Of a stretch of 64,000 bases of DNA, positions 24,801 through 32,331 are shown in pieces. Source of the stretch: Barnesiella merdipullorum (lineage in GTDB: Bacteria > Bacteroidota > Bacteroidia > Bacteroidales > Barnesiellaceae); assembly GCA_019116365.1 (NCBI GenBank), contig DXBT01000007.1, forward strand, positions 1-64,000, in the 5' to 3' direction. The position numbers and the translations under genes were made by a program. Each line of letters starts with the position of its first letter. Within the stretch, counting starts at the first letter, position 1. The notes under the pieces were generated by a model, which did no database searches, had not been told where the DNA came from, and was given only the letters and a program-made list of their open reading frames with translations.

Positions 24801-25105
24801 GCTGGATGCCCGATAACCCCTCGACTACCAACCCGAGCTCGTTCTATACAGGTTCGACCTATGGCTATGGCGACTGGTTCTACGAAGATGCCTGGTATAT
24901 CCGTTTGCAAAACATCACGCTGGGTTATACCATCCCCTCGACCGCTACCACGCGTAAGATCTTCCAGAACATGCGCTTCCATGTCGATGTAAACAATGTA
25001 TTCTTGATTACTCCTTACGGAGGTCTCGACCCCGAAACCGACTCTTATGTGGCTGCTTATCCCAATGCCCGCACATTCACGTTCGGTGTAGATATTAAAT
25101 TTTAG
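21893..25105 (+). CDS. SusC-family TonB-dependent glycan importer
   Basis: 1070 residues. An unusually long cytoplasmic N-terminal tail (about 25 residues) precedes the signal segment, which ends near GAMAQ at residue 39. Then come the carboxypeptidase-regulatory-like domain (VSGVVKDVVGDPLIGVSV, about 45-115), the TonB-box-like EVVVIGYG, the SusC-typical phrase GTVKKRDLTGSVSSV, the plug (IRVRGEGSINGSKTPLYVVDGFPI, residues ASATAIYGSRAANGVVLITTK) and the barrel ending in FTFGVDIKF. The SusD gene follows after 26 bp. Together they make the outer-membrane import complex for the glycan degraded by the neighbouring enzymes. Confidence 0.95.
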   Translation: MNLLQKVERNHGKHITELRFCKRIFVSLILVCGYLGAMAQNVQVSGVVKDVVGDPLIGVSVLVKGGSKGTSTDYNGFYTISAPADGTLVFSYVGMDTQEVKVGGSKTLNVTMTENGNYIDEVVVIGYGTVKKRDLTGSVSSVKSEDLNLAVAPSVAHALQGKAAGLVISQNSAQPGGGLDIRVRGEGSINGSKTPLYVVDGFPITELDQPSTTNEKMDAGTQSVLNFINPSDIESIEVLKDASATAIYGSRAANGVVLITTKRGKEGRTIVSYSGSYSIQQYTDNYDVYNLKEWMNAMNTATWDLWMYENNVYPYGSRTLQEAIDSPKNGVAYKLSFTDKEIAAAGEGTNWLDLITRNGSVQQHNVSVQGGSQNTKFMMSLNYYDNKGIIRNSGMKRYSAKVNVDQTINKYFKTGVNITASRVDNDNTQLGAAEYEKSGMIRAAVQMSPNIPAQDENGNYPVNPQLPTQPNPASLLLNTDKGLMDRILANAYVTYEPIKDLMFKFSMGLDRAHQSRKTYMPKETLYGGLSDGIATISEADNEKYLIEATGNYNKEFNKNHRINAVLGWSAEFNKDYYVNAGNNGFITDAFLWNSLQSGEGTKQVASGGSENRIYSAFARVGYTFMDRYLLTATFRADGASVFARNHKWGYFPSVALAWNMAEEPFMAPTRSVISMLKPRVSYGTVGNATGVTNNAFAAYYAQLAYNKQDNSQQTGVFLGRLENPDLKWETTKEFNVGLDFALFDGRIGGTFEFFERRICDLLTDKPLNTYHDLTSVSANIGTTGGRGIEITLNTKNIVTKDFSWFSDITFSRVKNWWVEHTTDWKPSVYEGDNDPIRAIYSRQAIGILQVGDPVPESQPDLKPGQLIIADINGYLRDEDGNPVVRDGRFILTGEPDGQIDDADMRLLGTSDPGFTIGFNNTFRYKGFDLNFNFYGSFDRVMMDPTRMAYGVSAWGMAQYGYNGLRSLDDRWMPDNPSTTNPSSFYTGSTYGYGDWFYEDAWYIRLQNITLGYTIPSTATTRKIFQNMRFHVDVNNVFLITPYGGLDPETDSYVAAYPNARTFTFGVDIKF

Positions 25106-25131
25106 TCAACAACAATATAATACGGAATACA

Positions 25132-26661
25132 ATGAAAAAGATTTTTCGAAAATTCTCGCTGTTGTTACTGCTGGTCCCCATGCTCAATAGCTGCGACATG
25201 GAGCCGATTAGTTATAGCGATATAAATCCCTCGATATTCCCCCAAACCGAAGAAGACTTGCAATCGATGGTGCTCTCGTGCTACTATCCTTTGCGTGGTA
25301 GTTGGTGGGATGGTATCAACACGACTTCGGAGCGTGGCCAGATGTTTGTCAACGATGCTTGCACCGAGATTCTGGCCGGTAAGTATGGAGCTCAGAAATA
25401 TTGTCACGAGCTCTCGTACAATACCGAGACAACCGATGTAACCTTCTTCTACTACACCCGCGACGAGCCCAACGGCTTTATTGGTAAGATAAGCCGTTGC
25501 ACCACGGTTATCGACATGATCGAGAAGAGCGACCTGCCTCAAGAGTCGAAGAACCGCTACATTGCCGAGGTGCGTTGTGCCCGTGGTTACCTGTCGTATA
25601 TCCTCTACGATATGTTTGGCCCGCTGGTAATTGCTCCTATCGAAATCTTGGACGAGCCTCTGAACGAGGCACCGCTGCCGCGTCTCTCGCGTGAAGCTAT
25701 GGTCAAGTTTATCGAAGACGACCTCAAGTTTGCTGCCGAATATCTGCCCTATCCGAAAGATACCGAGTATGGAAAATTCAGCCGTGGTTTGGCCAATATG
25801 CTGTTGATCCGTCTCTATCTGCACGAGACTCCCGAAGACAAAACCTACTACAACAAGGTAGAGACGATTGCCCGCGAGATGATGGGTGCCGATTATGGTT
25901 ATGCTATGGTTGATGACTATCCTTCGCTCTTCGAGTTGAACGGTCAGTCTCAATGCACGTCGGAGTATATCTATATCATCCCCTGTGCTATCGATGGTCC
26001 CAGCCAGAACCAATGGCACATGATGTGTATGCCGCCCGATATCGACGGTCTCGTTCAAGGTTGGGCTACGGTACAAAGTACCTGGTACTTCTATGATTCG
26101 TTCGAACCCAACGACACCCGCAAGACCTATCTGTTGCCCGAATATACGACGGGTAATGGTGAGTTGCGCAACCGTGATAACCCCGACCAGTATCTCGACC
26201 TGGGTCCCATTCCTCAAAAGTATGAAGTTGACCCGGCCGTACCCGGTAGCGGTGGTTACTCCGACCTCGATATCGTGGTTTATCGCTATCCCGATGTATT
26301 GCTTTCGTTGGCCGAGGCTATCGTGATGAAACCGGGCGGAAGTGTAACGCAAGAGGCTGTTGACTTGATGAACGAAGTGCGTAACCGTGCTAAACTCGAA
26401 GACAAGACGCTGGCCGACTTCCCCACCACAGAGGCTTTCATCGACCAACTGCTCACCGAGCGTTCGCATGAGTTCTGGTGCGAGAGCGGACAATACCGCG
26501 CCGACCTGATCCGTTTCGACAAGTTGCTCGACCGGGTACTCGAACTCAATGCCGGACAGGCTCCCTATGCTGCCAAGTATAAATATGTTTATCCGCTGCC
26601 CCCGTCGGTTATCGTCGATGGTAAAGGACAAGTGATTCAAAATCCCGGATATACCATCTAA
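25132..26661 (+). CDS. SusD-family starch-binding-like lipoprotein
   Basis: 509 residues, signal peptide with lipobox PMLNSC (cysteine about residue 22). SusD/RagB architecture: the N-terminal TPR-like helices include YNTETTDVTFFYYTRDEPNGFI and RGYLSYILYDMFGPL; the C-terminal domain has DIVVYRYPDVLLSLAEAIV, VDLMNEVRNRAKL, TERSHEFWCESGQYRADLIRFDKLL and ends KYVYPLPPSVIV...QNPGY. These are standard SusD landmarks. It forms the lid of the SusC channel and binds the glycan. The hairpin at 26673-26705 follows directly and may damp transcription of the downstream lipoprotein genes. Confidence 0.95.
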   Translation: MKKIFRKFSLLLLLVPMLNSCDMEPISYSDINPSIFPQTEEDLQSMVLSCYYPLRGSWWDGINTTSERGQMFVNDACTEILAGKYGAQKYCHELSYNTETTDVTFFYYTRDEPNGFIGKISRCTTVIDMIEKSDLPQESKNRYIAEVRCARGYLSYILYDMFGPLVIAPIEILDEPLNEAPLPRLSREAMVKFIEDDLKFAAEYLPYPKDTEYGKFSRGLANMLLIRLYLHETPEDKTYYNKVETIAREMMGADYGYAMVDDYPSLFELNGQSQCTSEYIYIIPCAIDGPSQNQWHMMCMPPDIDGLVQGWATVQSTWYFYDSFEPNDTRKTYLLPEYTTGNGELRNRDNPDQYLDLGPIPQKYEVDPAVPGSGGYSDLDIVVYRYPDVLLSLAEAIVMKPGGSVTQEAVDLMNEVRNRAKLEDKTLADFPTTEAFIDQLLTERSHEFWCESGQYRADLIRFDKLLDRVLELNAGQAPYAAKYKYVYPLPPSVIVDGKGQVIQNPGYTI

Positions 26662-26672
26662 ATCTTTTAGAA

Positions 26673-26705
26673 CCGGTGTACCTCCCCTTGGTGGGGGTAC
26701 ACCGG
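26673..26705 (+). terminator. Hairpin after susD, probable partial terminator or processing site
   Basis: CCGGTGTAC (26673-26681) with GTACACCGG (26697-26705), inner CCCC/GGGG. No T-run follows, so it more likely attenuates or stabilises the upstream message than ends it. Confidence 0.5.
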
Positions 26706-26742
26706 CCATTATGAATTGATTACCAGTAAAAAAAAGGACGTT

Positions 26743-28173
26743 ATGAACACATTTTTCAAATTGTTCGGTGCCGGAGCATTGATGTTCTTGGGCGTAGCTT
26801 GTACTTCTTGTGAAAAAGATGGAGACAAAGCCAAGACCAATATCCCCATGGAGAGTGTCTCTTACACCGAATCGAGCGATATTATTGTAAATCCCGAGCG
26901 TGGTTTCTATAAGGCCACATCGTGCGAGATGGGGGTGTCGGGTGCCTTGACCGTATCGACCCTGAAGGGCTATCGTGATGCCGGCTACTCGCTTATATTC
27001 CGCTATTTTTATTTGAAGAACTTCCGCGATAAACCGCTTACCGACGAAGCTCTCCAGTTCTTCGACAACGACATGGCCGCCATGCGCGAAGCTGGTGTGA
27101 AGTGTGTATTGCGCTTTGCCTACACCAGCCTCGAGACCGAGCCCGATGCTCCGCTGTCGATTATCGAAACGCATATCGATCAACTGAAACCCTATATTGC
27201 CAAGAATGCCGACGTAATTGCCGTATGGCAAGCCGGTTTCATAGGTTCGTGGGGTGAGTGGTACTACACTACCAACAACCTGAATAACCCCACGGCGCGT
27301 GCCGCTGTGCTCGACAAACTGTTGGAGGCTCTGCCCGAAAACCGTGTGGTACAAGTGCGTACACCCCAATACAAACAAGAGTACCTCAATCGCACCACGG
27401 CTCTGAAGGCTTCGGAGGCCTACACCCAGATGAAGGCCGCCCGCATTGGTCACCACAACGACTGCTTCATGGCCAGCGAGAACGACTATGGTACCTACCA
27501 AAATGTAACTGAAGATAAGAAATACCTCGCCCAAGAGGGCCTCTACCTGCCTATGGGTGGCGAGACTTGTCCTCCCAACGGCGTGTCGCCTGCCGATTGT
27601 GAGCATGCTCAGGACGAGATGCGCACCTTGCGCTGGTCCTATCTGAACAGCGACTATTACAAAGGTGTGAACGACCGCTGGATTTCCCAGGGCTGTATGG
27701 ATGATATCAAACGGGAGATGGGCTATCGCTTTGTCCTCACCTCGGGCGAATACACGACCAACGTGACTCCGGGTCACCTCATCAAAGTGGTTTTGAAAGT
27801 GAAGAACGTAGGTTATGCTTCGCCCTTCAACCCCCGTGCTATTGAGCTCGTGATGCGCAATGTGGCCGACAATACAACCTATGTATTGCCGCTCGATGCC
27901 GATCCTCGCAAATGGAAACCCAATACCGAGAGTACGGTTGACGTAGAGGCCGGTTTGCCCGCCGATATGCCTCTGGGCGACTATGACATCTACCTCAACT
28001 TGCCCGACCCCATGGAGTCGTTGCGCGACAGACCCGAATACTCGATACAGCTCGCCAACAAAGACGTGTGGGAGGCCGAGACGGGATACAACTATCTCTC
28101 TATGCGTGTGAATGTAACATCGGAAGGTGTGACCGATACCTATCAAGGGGACAAGGTCTTTACGAAGAAATAA
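26743..28173 (+). CDS. DUF4874/DUF4832 lipoprotein, candidate glycoside hydrolase or surface glycan-binding protein
   Basis: 476 residues; signal peptide with lipobox near VACTSC. After the linker comes IIVNPERGFYK, typical of DUF4874 starts, then a TIM-barrel-like series: GYSLIFRYFYLKNF, VKCVLRFAYT, DVIAVWQAGFIGSWGEWYY, and a DUF4832 C-terminal region including LKVKNVGYASPFNPR. The Glu of GSWGEW lies where clan GH-A enzymes carry the acid/base residue. ATG 26743 is chosen; GGACG stands just before it. The family has no function I know of. The second copy two genes on (30113-31405) shares the barrel pattern. Surface lipoprotein in the SusCD operon, so glycan binding or cleavage is the sensible guess. 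Confidence 0.7.
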   Translation: MNTFFKLFGAGALMFLGVACTSCEKDGDKAKTNIPMESVSYTESSDIIVNPERGFYKATSCEMGVSGALTVSTLKGYRDAGYSLIFRYFYLKNFRDKPLTDEALQFFDNDMAAMREAGVKCVLRFAYTSLETEPDAPLSIIETHIDQLKPYIAKNADVIAVWQAGFIGSWGEWYYTTNNLNNPTARAAVLDKLLEALPENRVVQVRTPQYKQEYLNRTTALKASEAYTQMKAARIGHHNDCFMASENDYGTYQNVTEDKKYLAQEGLYLPMGGETCPPNGVSPADCEHAQDEMRTLRWSYLNSDYYKGVNDRWISQGCMDDIKREMGYRFVLTSGEYTTNVTPGHLIKVVLKVKNVGYASPFNPRAIELVMRNVADNTTYVLPLDADPRKWKPNTESTVDVEAGLPADMPLGDYDIYLNLPDPMESLRDRPEYSIQLANKDVWEAETGYNYLSMRVNVTSEGVTDTYQGDKVFTKK

Positions 28174-28227
28174 TGAACTCGTAAACCATGACGATTCAAA
28201 TTTTTATTAACCCAAAATTTTAATGTG

Positions 28228-30033
28228 ATGAAAACAACAATGAAGTATTTGATGCTTTTGCTGGTAGGTACACTGTGTGTATTTACCTCTTGTAAGGAGG
28301 AGGACGAGCCTGCAGGTGGTCCCGCCGCCACGTCGGCGATTTCGGAGCTTGCAGTAACGCCCAATGCCGATGTGAAGTATGGCGACGAGGTAACACTCAC
28401 TGCCAAATTTGCCGATGAAAAAGGTTTGCGCCAATACATGATTTCGGTGAGCAATGCCAACGGTTCGTTCTACGAAACGACCAAGATGCTTACCGGCAAG
28501 ACTTATGACTTGAACGAGAAGATTGCCCTGCCGTTGCCTAAGAACGCAGTACCGGGCGACCTGACCATTTCGGTAACGGTGAAGAACTCGAGCAACCAGC
28601 TCAGCACCGAAGAGGTATCGATTACGGGTGTAACAGTCCCGACCTTCGACGCCCTCTATCTGGCTTTGGACAATAACTTGGTTTATACGATGGAGAAAGA
28701 CGGCGACGTATTCTCGGTCGAAGACTTTATCCCCGCTGGGGCTACCGGTAAGATTTATGCCAACAGCGACAAGACGGGTATGTCTTGGGGTATGGAAGGC
28801 GACGAAATCATTGCCCTGGGTAAGGACAACATCGTCTTTGGCGGTGAGACCGAAGCCTACTTCAAGATTTCGTTCAATCCCGTTAGCTTCGAGTTGACGC
28901 TGGGTAATGCTCAAAACTGGACTGCTATCGACGAGCCTCTGTATATCTTTGGTACTATCTCGGGTCACTGGGACGATAACGATGCTCCCGACAACGGTAT
29001 CTGGATCGAGCGCGAAAAGACCAAGATGCAGGGCTACCAGAACGGTAACCAAAAGTATTGGGCCTGGACTCCGCCGTCGGACGGAACGGGTAGCGCAGAG
29101 ACCGATATGTGGGGCGCTATCGTGGCCGGTCAGTTCTACTTCAAAGAGGGTGGCAAAGACAATTACCTGACGTATGCCAACCGCAAACTGACACTCGGTG
29201 CCGAAGACAAGGCTGCCAGCTTCTCCATCACGCTGGGTGGTGCCTTCTCGATGAAGGTATTCCAGGAAGATGGCGTTTATACCAAAGTTGAGTTGAGCGA
29301 CGGAACCCGCACGCTGGCCTACACCAACGAGGGTATCTATATCAACGGCGCTCTGGCTCCCGAAGCCATTTCGTTCTGCGGCTCGCCGCTGGCATTGGTA
29401 GAAGGTGAATACTTCTCTTACGAGGGTGTTGCTCAGTTGACTCAAGGACAAACGGTTACGGCAAGTGGTGTTGACCTGTCGATGGCATTCTGCGACCACG
29501 ATGTATTTACCGGTGCCGGTAACCCCTCTTGGACGATGATTGCCCCCACGGGTGAATATCTGATTCGTATCGATGCCTTCTCGGGTTCGATTTATGTGAT
29601 GAACAACATGGGTTATCCCGATGTAATCTACATGGATGGCTGGTGCTGGAACCGCTTCATGGGTATCGAGCGTGCCGCTTGGGATGCCACTTCGCGCTTG
29701 ACGCTCTATCGTACCTCCGAGACGGCCAATACTTACCAGGCTATCGCTACGATTCTGCCTTGGGGCGGTGACGTTTCGTTCTGGGGCGAGCCCTATACGG
29801 TAGAGGATTATGGTAAATGCTGCATCTCTTCGAAGTATTTCGAGGGTGTAACTGCAATGGGTGAGAATGGTTTGCTCTTGCCGGTTCCTGCCGAAGAGAC
29901 TTACTATAAGATTGTAGTCGATCTGAAAGACGGTTTGACCATCGACAAGGAGAATCTGGATGGCGATTACTACACGATTATCCCCACGAACAACAAGAAG
30001 TTCACGGTCACCTTCACCCCGACCTCTCTCTAA
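28228..30033 (+). CDS. SusE/SusF-like surface glycan-binding lipoprotein
   Basis: 601 residues. Lipobox VFTSC, cysteine about residue 22, followed by an acidic segment (KEEDEPAGG) of the kind that exports lipoproteins to the cell surface in Bacteroidetes. The N-terminal Ig-like domain (VTPNADVKYGDEVTLTAKF) is followed by repeated beta-sandwich modules with aromatic-rich strands (LYIFGTISGHWDDNDAPDNG, VIYMDGWCWNRFMGI), like the starch-binding modules of SusE and SusF. ATG 28228 is chosen over the GTG three bases upstream. No catalytic residues seen; it most likely binds the glycan at the surface. Confidence 0.7.
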   Translation: MKTTMKYLMLLLVGTLCVFTSCKEEDEPAGGPAATSAISELAVTPNADVKYGDEVTLTAKFADEKGLRQYMISVSNANGSFYETTKMLTGKTYDLNEKIALPLPKNAVPGDLTISVTVKNSSNQLSTEEVSITGVTVPTFDALYLALDNNLVYTMEKDGDVFSVEDFIPAGATGKIYANSDKTGMSWGMEGDEIIALGKDNIVFGGETEAYFKISFNPVSFELTLGNAQNWTAIDEPLYIFGTISGHWDDNDAPDNGIWIEREKTKMQGYQNGNQKYWAWTPPSDGTGSAETDMWGAIVAGQFYFKEGGKDNYLTYANRKLTLGAEDKAASFSITLGGAFSMKVFQEDGVYTKVELSDGTRTLAYTNEGIYINGALAPEAISFCGSPLALVEGEYFSYEGVAQLTQGQTVTASGVDLSMAFCDHDVFTGAGNPSWTMIAPTGEYLIRIDAFSGSIYVMNNMGYPDVIYMDGWCWNRFMGIERAAWDATSRLTLYRTSETANTYQAIATILPWGGDVSFWGEPYTVEDYGKCCISSKYFEGVTAMGENGLLLPVPAEETYYKIVVDLKDGLTIDKENLDGDYYTIIPTNNKKFTVTFTPTSL

Positions 30034-30059
30034 AATCACATAGCTTTTTCATTTTACTT

Positions 30060-30085
30060 GCGGAGCGGCGTAACCGCCGCTCCGC
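30060..30085 (+). terminator. Compact GC-rich hairpin after the SusE/F-like gene
   Basis: GCGGAGCGGC (30060-30069) pairs with GCCGCTCCGC (30076-30085), then TTTC. A weak terminator or processing site inside the operon. Confidence 0.55.
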
Positions 30086-30112
30086 TTTCATTACCTTAAA
30101 TTAAAGTGCAAG

Positions 30113-31405
30113 ATGATACCAAGAATTTTATCCCTTTTTTGTGCTTCGACCCTGCTGTTTTCAACCTCTTGCCACGACTCGGCCAGCAAACAGAATAGCA
30201 CGGAACCCAACTTCGACGGGTTTGTAAAAGTGTCGTTAGAGTCGCATATCACAGGCGTGCAACCCATGACCGGAATTGTGCTGTGGGCCGATAACGACAA
30301 GCGGAATACCGATGCCATTAGCCTCGAGTATTCCTACATGCAGTATAAAGATATTGTCAAGGAGAAGGGAGTCTATGACTGGACTCCGCTCGAAAAGGTG
30401 CTCGATGGCATTGCTTCGCGCAAGCACCAGGCCATCATCCGGTTCTGGTACACCTATCCCGGATTCGACAGCGCCGTACCTCAATACATCAGGGAGTTGC
30501 CCGATTATGAGGAGACCGTAGCCCTGAGCGAGGGCAAAAAGACCGGTTTCCCCGACTGGCGTAATCCCGAATTACAACGATTCCACAAAGAGTTCTATCA
30601 GAAATTTGCCGAGCGCTACGACAACGATCCGCGCCTGGCATTCCTGCAAACCGGTTTTGGTTTGTGGGCCGAATACCACATATATGACGGCCCTTGCATC
30701 ATGGGCCAGACGTTCCCCTCGAAAGAGTTTCAGGCCGAGTTCTTCAAGTTGATGAGCGAGACCTTCAAATATACGCCGTGGAGCGTGTCGATCGATGCAG
30801 CCAGCCCCGACTATACGCCGCTCGAGGCCGATCCTTCGTTGAAGAACCTCAAGTTTGGTCTTTTCGACGACTCGTTCATGCACGAGACTCACGACGAGTA
30901 TAACGGCAAGAACTGGAAATTCTTCGGCGAAAACCGTTACCAGACTTCGCCGGCCGGCGGTGAGTTTGGCTACTATACCAAATATGACCAGGAACATGTG
31001 CTCGACTACCCCGACGGCATCCATGGCCGCAACTTCGAGGGCGAGTCGAAACGATTCCACATTACCTACATGATAGGTAACAACCAACCTTCCTACCAGA
31101 CCATGGCTCGCATCAAACAGGCCAGTATGCTGTGTGGCTACCGCTACGAGATTACCGATGTGCGCGTGAAGGAAGACTCGACCTGCGTGCAGATCAAGAA
31201 CACGGGTGTGGCTCCTATCTATCGCGATGCCTATGTGGCTGTGAACGGGGTGCGCTCCGAGTCGAGTCTGATCGACCTGCAACCGGGCGAGAGCCGCTGG
31301 GTGGGTATCCCTGCCGGGGCTACCGACATGACTATCACCATCGAGTGTGACCACCTGGTACCGGGTCAGAAAATCGAATATGAGGCCCATGTAAAGGGTG
31401 AATAA
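30113..31405 (+). CDS. Second DUF4832-type lipoprotein, barrel-fold candidate glycosidase
   Basis: 430 residues; lipobox FSTSC. The start of the mature protein (MTGIVLWADN) and the motifs AISLEYSYMQYKDIV, HQAIIRFWYTYPGF, AFLQTGFGLWAEYHIYDG and KFGLFDDSFMHETHDEYNG suggest a beta/alpha barrel. The Glu of LWAEY matches the Glu of SWGEW in the gene at 26743, a likely acid/base residue, and a C-terminal beta-sandwich ends near QKIEYEAHV. I know no characterised member. The operon position after the glycan-binding lipoprotein supports an extracytoplasmic role on the same glycan. Confidence 0.6.
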   Translation: MIPRILSLFCASTLLFSTSCHDSASKQNSTEPNFDGFVKVSLESHITGVQPMTGIVLWADNDKRNTDAISLEYSYMQYKDIVKEKGVYDWTPLEKVLDGIASRKHQAIIRFWYTYPGFDSAVPQYIRELPDYEETVALSEGKKTGFPDWRNPELQRFHKEFYQKFAERYDNDPRLAFLQTGFGLWAEYHIYDGPCIMGQTFPSKEFQAEFFKLMSETFKYTPWSVSIDAASPDYTPLEADPSLKNLKFGLFDDSFMHETHDEYNGKNWKFFGENRYQTSPAGGEFGYYTKYDQEHVLDYPDGIHGRNFEGESKRFHITYMIGNNQPSYQTMARIKQASMLCGYRYEITDVRVKEDSTCVQIKNTGVAPIYRDAYVAVNGVRSESSLIDLQPGESRWVGIPAGATDMTITIECDHLVPGQKIEYEAHVKGE

Positions 31406-31419
31406 AAACAGCTCATCGT

Positions 31420-32277
31420 ATGAAAGTAGAAAAATGGTTGATGTATGCCTGGGTGACTACGTTGCTCTGGGGCGTATGGGGTGCATTCAGCGAGATGCCT
31501 ACCAAGGCCGGGTTCCCGGCCACGTTGGGGTATATCGTGTGGGCCATTTCCATGATCCCTTGTGCGGTGGTGGCTCTATGGCGCAATGGTTGGAAACTTG
31601 ATGTGTCGTTCCGTGCCGTCTTTTACGGACTCATGGTGGGGTTGTTGGGCGCGGCCGGCCAGTTGATTTTGTTCCAGGCATTGCGCATAGGCCCCGCCTA
31701 TATCATATTCCCGTTTGTGTCCATGTCGCCGGTAGTGACGATAGCCTTGTCGCTGTGGCTGCTGAAGGAGCGGCCCAACAAGCGGCAGAAGTGGGGTATC
31801 GTGGTGGCCTTGCTGGCCATCTTCTTCCTGTCGGTGCAGCAGGGAGGCGGCGAGATTGAGGGAGGTATGTGGCTGGTGATGGCTACCGGTGTGTTTGTCA
31901 TGTGGGGCGTGCAGGCCTACTTCATGAAACTCGGTAACAAGGTAGCTTCGGCCGAGAGTATCTTTGTCTATATGACCATCGCGGGAGTATTGCTTATCCC
32001 GGTGGCCTACTATATGACCGATTTTTCTCTACCTATGAACACGAGCTTCTCGTGGGTGTCGGCTACGTTTATTATCCAACTGCTCAATGCGATTGGTGCC
32101 TTGACATTGGTCTATGCCTATCGGTATGGCAAAGCGGTTATCGTTTCGCCGTTGACCGGACTGGCACCCTTGATAACCGTAGTCCTGTCGCTCATCATCT
32201 ATGCGGTATTCCCCGGCACGATTCTGCTGATCGGGCTTATCCTGGCTACCATTGCCATGGTGGCACTTGCCGATTGA
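31420..32277 (+). CDS. EamA/DMT-family transporter
   Basis: 285 residues, about ten transmembrane helices in two repeated halves of five, the EamA layout. The first helix (MYAWVTTLLWGVWGAFSEMP) and the conserved ends of each half (GPAYIIFPFVSMSPVVTIALSLWLLKE with the usual Glu after the helix, and YGKAVIVSPLTGLAPLITVVLSLI) are clear. Such transporters move amino acids, sugars or metabolites, usually outward. It begins 14 bp after the DUF4832 gene. In this locus it may move a breakdown product across the inner membrane; direction and substrate cannot be read from sequence. Confidence 0.8.
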   Translation: MKVEKWLMYAWVTTLLWGVWGAFSEMPTKAGFPATLGYIVWAISMIPCAVVALWRNGWKLDVSFRAVFYGLMVGLLGAAGQLILFQALRIGPAYIIFPFVSMSPVVTIALSLWLLKERPNKRQKWGIVVALLAIFFLSVQQGGGEIEGGMWLVMATGVFVMWGVQAYFMKLGNKVASAESIFVYMTIAGVLLIPVAYYMTDFSLPMNTSFSWVSATFIIQLLNAIGALTLVYAYRYGKAVIVSPLTGLAPLITVVLSLIIYAVFPGTILLIGLILATIAMVALAD

Positions 32278-32331
32278 GTGCTGCATGTATTTGTGATAGC
32301 ATTTCAAAACCTTCTTCTTAATTTAATGACA

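Noticed and set aside
25165..28146. 993-codon open frame antisense to susD and the DUF4874-type gene
   Set aside because: A by-product of the third-position G/C preference of the genes on the plus strand. No signal peptide, family motif or promoter supports it.
28207..30039. 610-codon open frame antisense to the SusE/F-like gene
   Set aside because: Same cause; the plus-strand frame has a lipobox and binding-module pattern, the antisense has neither.
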